Assembly: GCA_903915615.1 (NCBI GenBank)
Contig: CAIWTR010000094.1
Span: 1-15,222, forward strand
Source of the DNA: an uncultured Armatimonadota bacterium
Lineage (GTDB): Bacteria > Armatimonadota > Armatimonadia > Armatimonadales > Armatimonadaceae
Direction: 5' to 3'
Length of the DNA stretch: 15,222 bases
Shown here: in pieces, positions 14,734 through 15,222 of the stretch
Numbering within the stretch: the first letter of the stretch is position 1
Layout of the letters: each line of letters opens with the position of its first letter
Made by a program: the position numbers and the translations under genes
Notes under the pieces: model-generated
Told to the model about the DNA's origin: nothing
Database searches by the model: none
Seen by the model: the letters and a program-made list of their open reading frames with translations, nothing else

Positions 14734-15128
14734 CTACATTCGGTTTCGCGCATCATACACCGCAAACACTCCAGCGCATCATCGCGGCGTTCATAGGGCA
14801 CAAAGATATGGTCGTGGTAGTACGCAGAGACGGCATTTACAGGGATGCCCATCGCGGCAAGGGATGTTGTAATCGCAGCGAGAAAGCCTACCGCCTCGAG
14901 GCCGGAGTGGATGGACAGCGTGACCATCGCCCACGTAGGGAGGCCAACATCAGTTGTGGATGCCGGGCTGATAATCGTGACGCCCTCGGGTTCCCGAAAC
15001 ATCAAAATGGCCGTTTGCAATGTGGCCGCATCAAAGCCGCTTTTGGATGTCCGAAAGACCCATTTGCCATCCGCGAGCTGAGGCTGCATCGTTTTCAGGA
15101 GCGTGTCGAGGTTGCGTTCACCGTGCAT
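14730..15128 (-). CDS. ACT-domain protein (ACT_3 / DUF2241 family)
   Basis: This 132-residue protein matches the small stand-alone ACT-domain family (ACT_3, PF10000): an N-terminal part with LDTLLKTMQPQLADGKWVF, a central FREPEGVTII segment, and a C-terminal ACT half with TLSIHSGLEAVGFLAAITTS, MGIPVNAVSAYYHDHIFVP and a closing amphipathic helix. ACT domains usually bind amino acids and act as sensors; the role of this family is not established. It sits directly upstream of an APC permease on the same strand, which fits a link with amino acid transport or sensing (inference). The ATG at 15128 has GAGTGG a few bases upstream. The gene is complete. Confidence 0.87.
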   Translation of the reverse strand: MHGERNLDTLLKTMQPQLADGKWVFRTSKSGFDAATLQTAILMFREPEGVTIISPASTTDVGLPTWAMVTLSIHSGLEAVGFLAAITTSLAAMGIPVNAVSAYYHDHIFVPYERRDDALECLRCMMRETECS

Positions 15129-15172
15129 GTATCCACTCTACGCTATGCACGCTGCCATCCAACAAACCAACC

Positions 15173-15222
15173 TCATTCACCGATAAGCTTGAGCCTTTCA
15201 AGTGCCACTGCAAGCTCTGTGG
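15173..15222 (-). CDS. C-terminal end of an unidentified gene (partial)
   Basis: From the window edge, a minus-strand frame reads TELAVALERLKLIGE and stops at TGA 15175-15173, 44 bases upstream of the ACT-domain gene. The sequence looks like a natural C-terminal helix, and the strand and spacing fit an operon with the genes that follow. Fifteen codons are not enough to name it. Confidence 0.45.
   Translation of the reverse strand, partial: TELAVALERLKLIGE

Noticed and set aside
1..15222. Search for CRISPR arrays, tRNA or rRNA genes, integrase or transposase genes
   Set aside because: I saw no regularly spaced repeats, no cloverleaf or rRNA-like sequence, and no recombinase or transposase motifs, so the island's mobility mechanism is not encoded in this window.

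Overview
The window looks like a piece of chromosome from a free-living bacterium of moderate GC. It carries ordinary housekeeping and transport genes and two secreted hydrolases with signal peptides, interrupted by a roughly 9.3 kb restriction-modification (RM) island. The gene mix and protein style would fit an environmental diderm phylum such as Armatimonadota or Acidobacteriota, but nothing in the sequence fixes this and I hold it with low confidence.

Layout. Positions 1-978 (minus strand) hold the first codons of an unidentified gene and thioredoxin reductase trxB. Positions 979-1891 are non-coding, with several hairpins and a lone minus-strand terminator-like element. Positions 1892-2692 (plus) encode a secreted cyclase-family hydrolase, followed by a terminator hairpin. 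Positions 2882-12125 (plus) are the RM island: hsdM, hsdS, a DUF1016/YhcG-type nuclease, a 42-codon chimeric scar (start of an hsdR joined in frame to the end of an hsdS), a Fic protein, two candidate small ORFs, hsdR and an HNH nuclease. From hsdM to hsdR nearly every junction overlaps or is within a few bases, so it reads as one translationally coupled operon; a separate 43 bp gap precedes the HNH gene. Positions 12116-12523 are a rearranged border: a 3'-end copy of the downstream esterase gene, then a broken dinD-like fragment, then the intact esterase. Positions 12433-15222 (minus) hold an esterase, an APC-family permease whose 5' end is partly duplicated, an ACT-domain protein and the last codons of an unidentified gene.

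How it works together. HsdM/HsdS/HsdR should form a complete type I RM enzyme, with motifs intact in all three subunits. The DUF1016 nuclease, the Fic protein and the two small ORFs sit inside the same operon and are probably accessory defence or regulatory cargo (inference). The most informative features are the scars. The hsdR'-'hsdS micro-ORF records fusion of two type I loci while keeping both coupling junctions. The dinD fragment trapped between two copies of the esterase 3' end shows that different defence cargo has been placed next to the same chromosomal gene, which suggests an integration or recombination hotspot.
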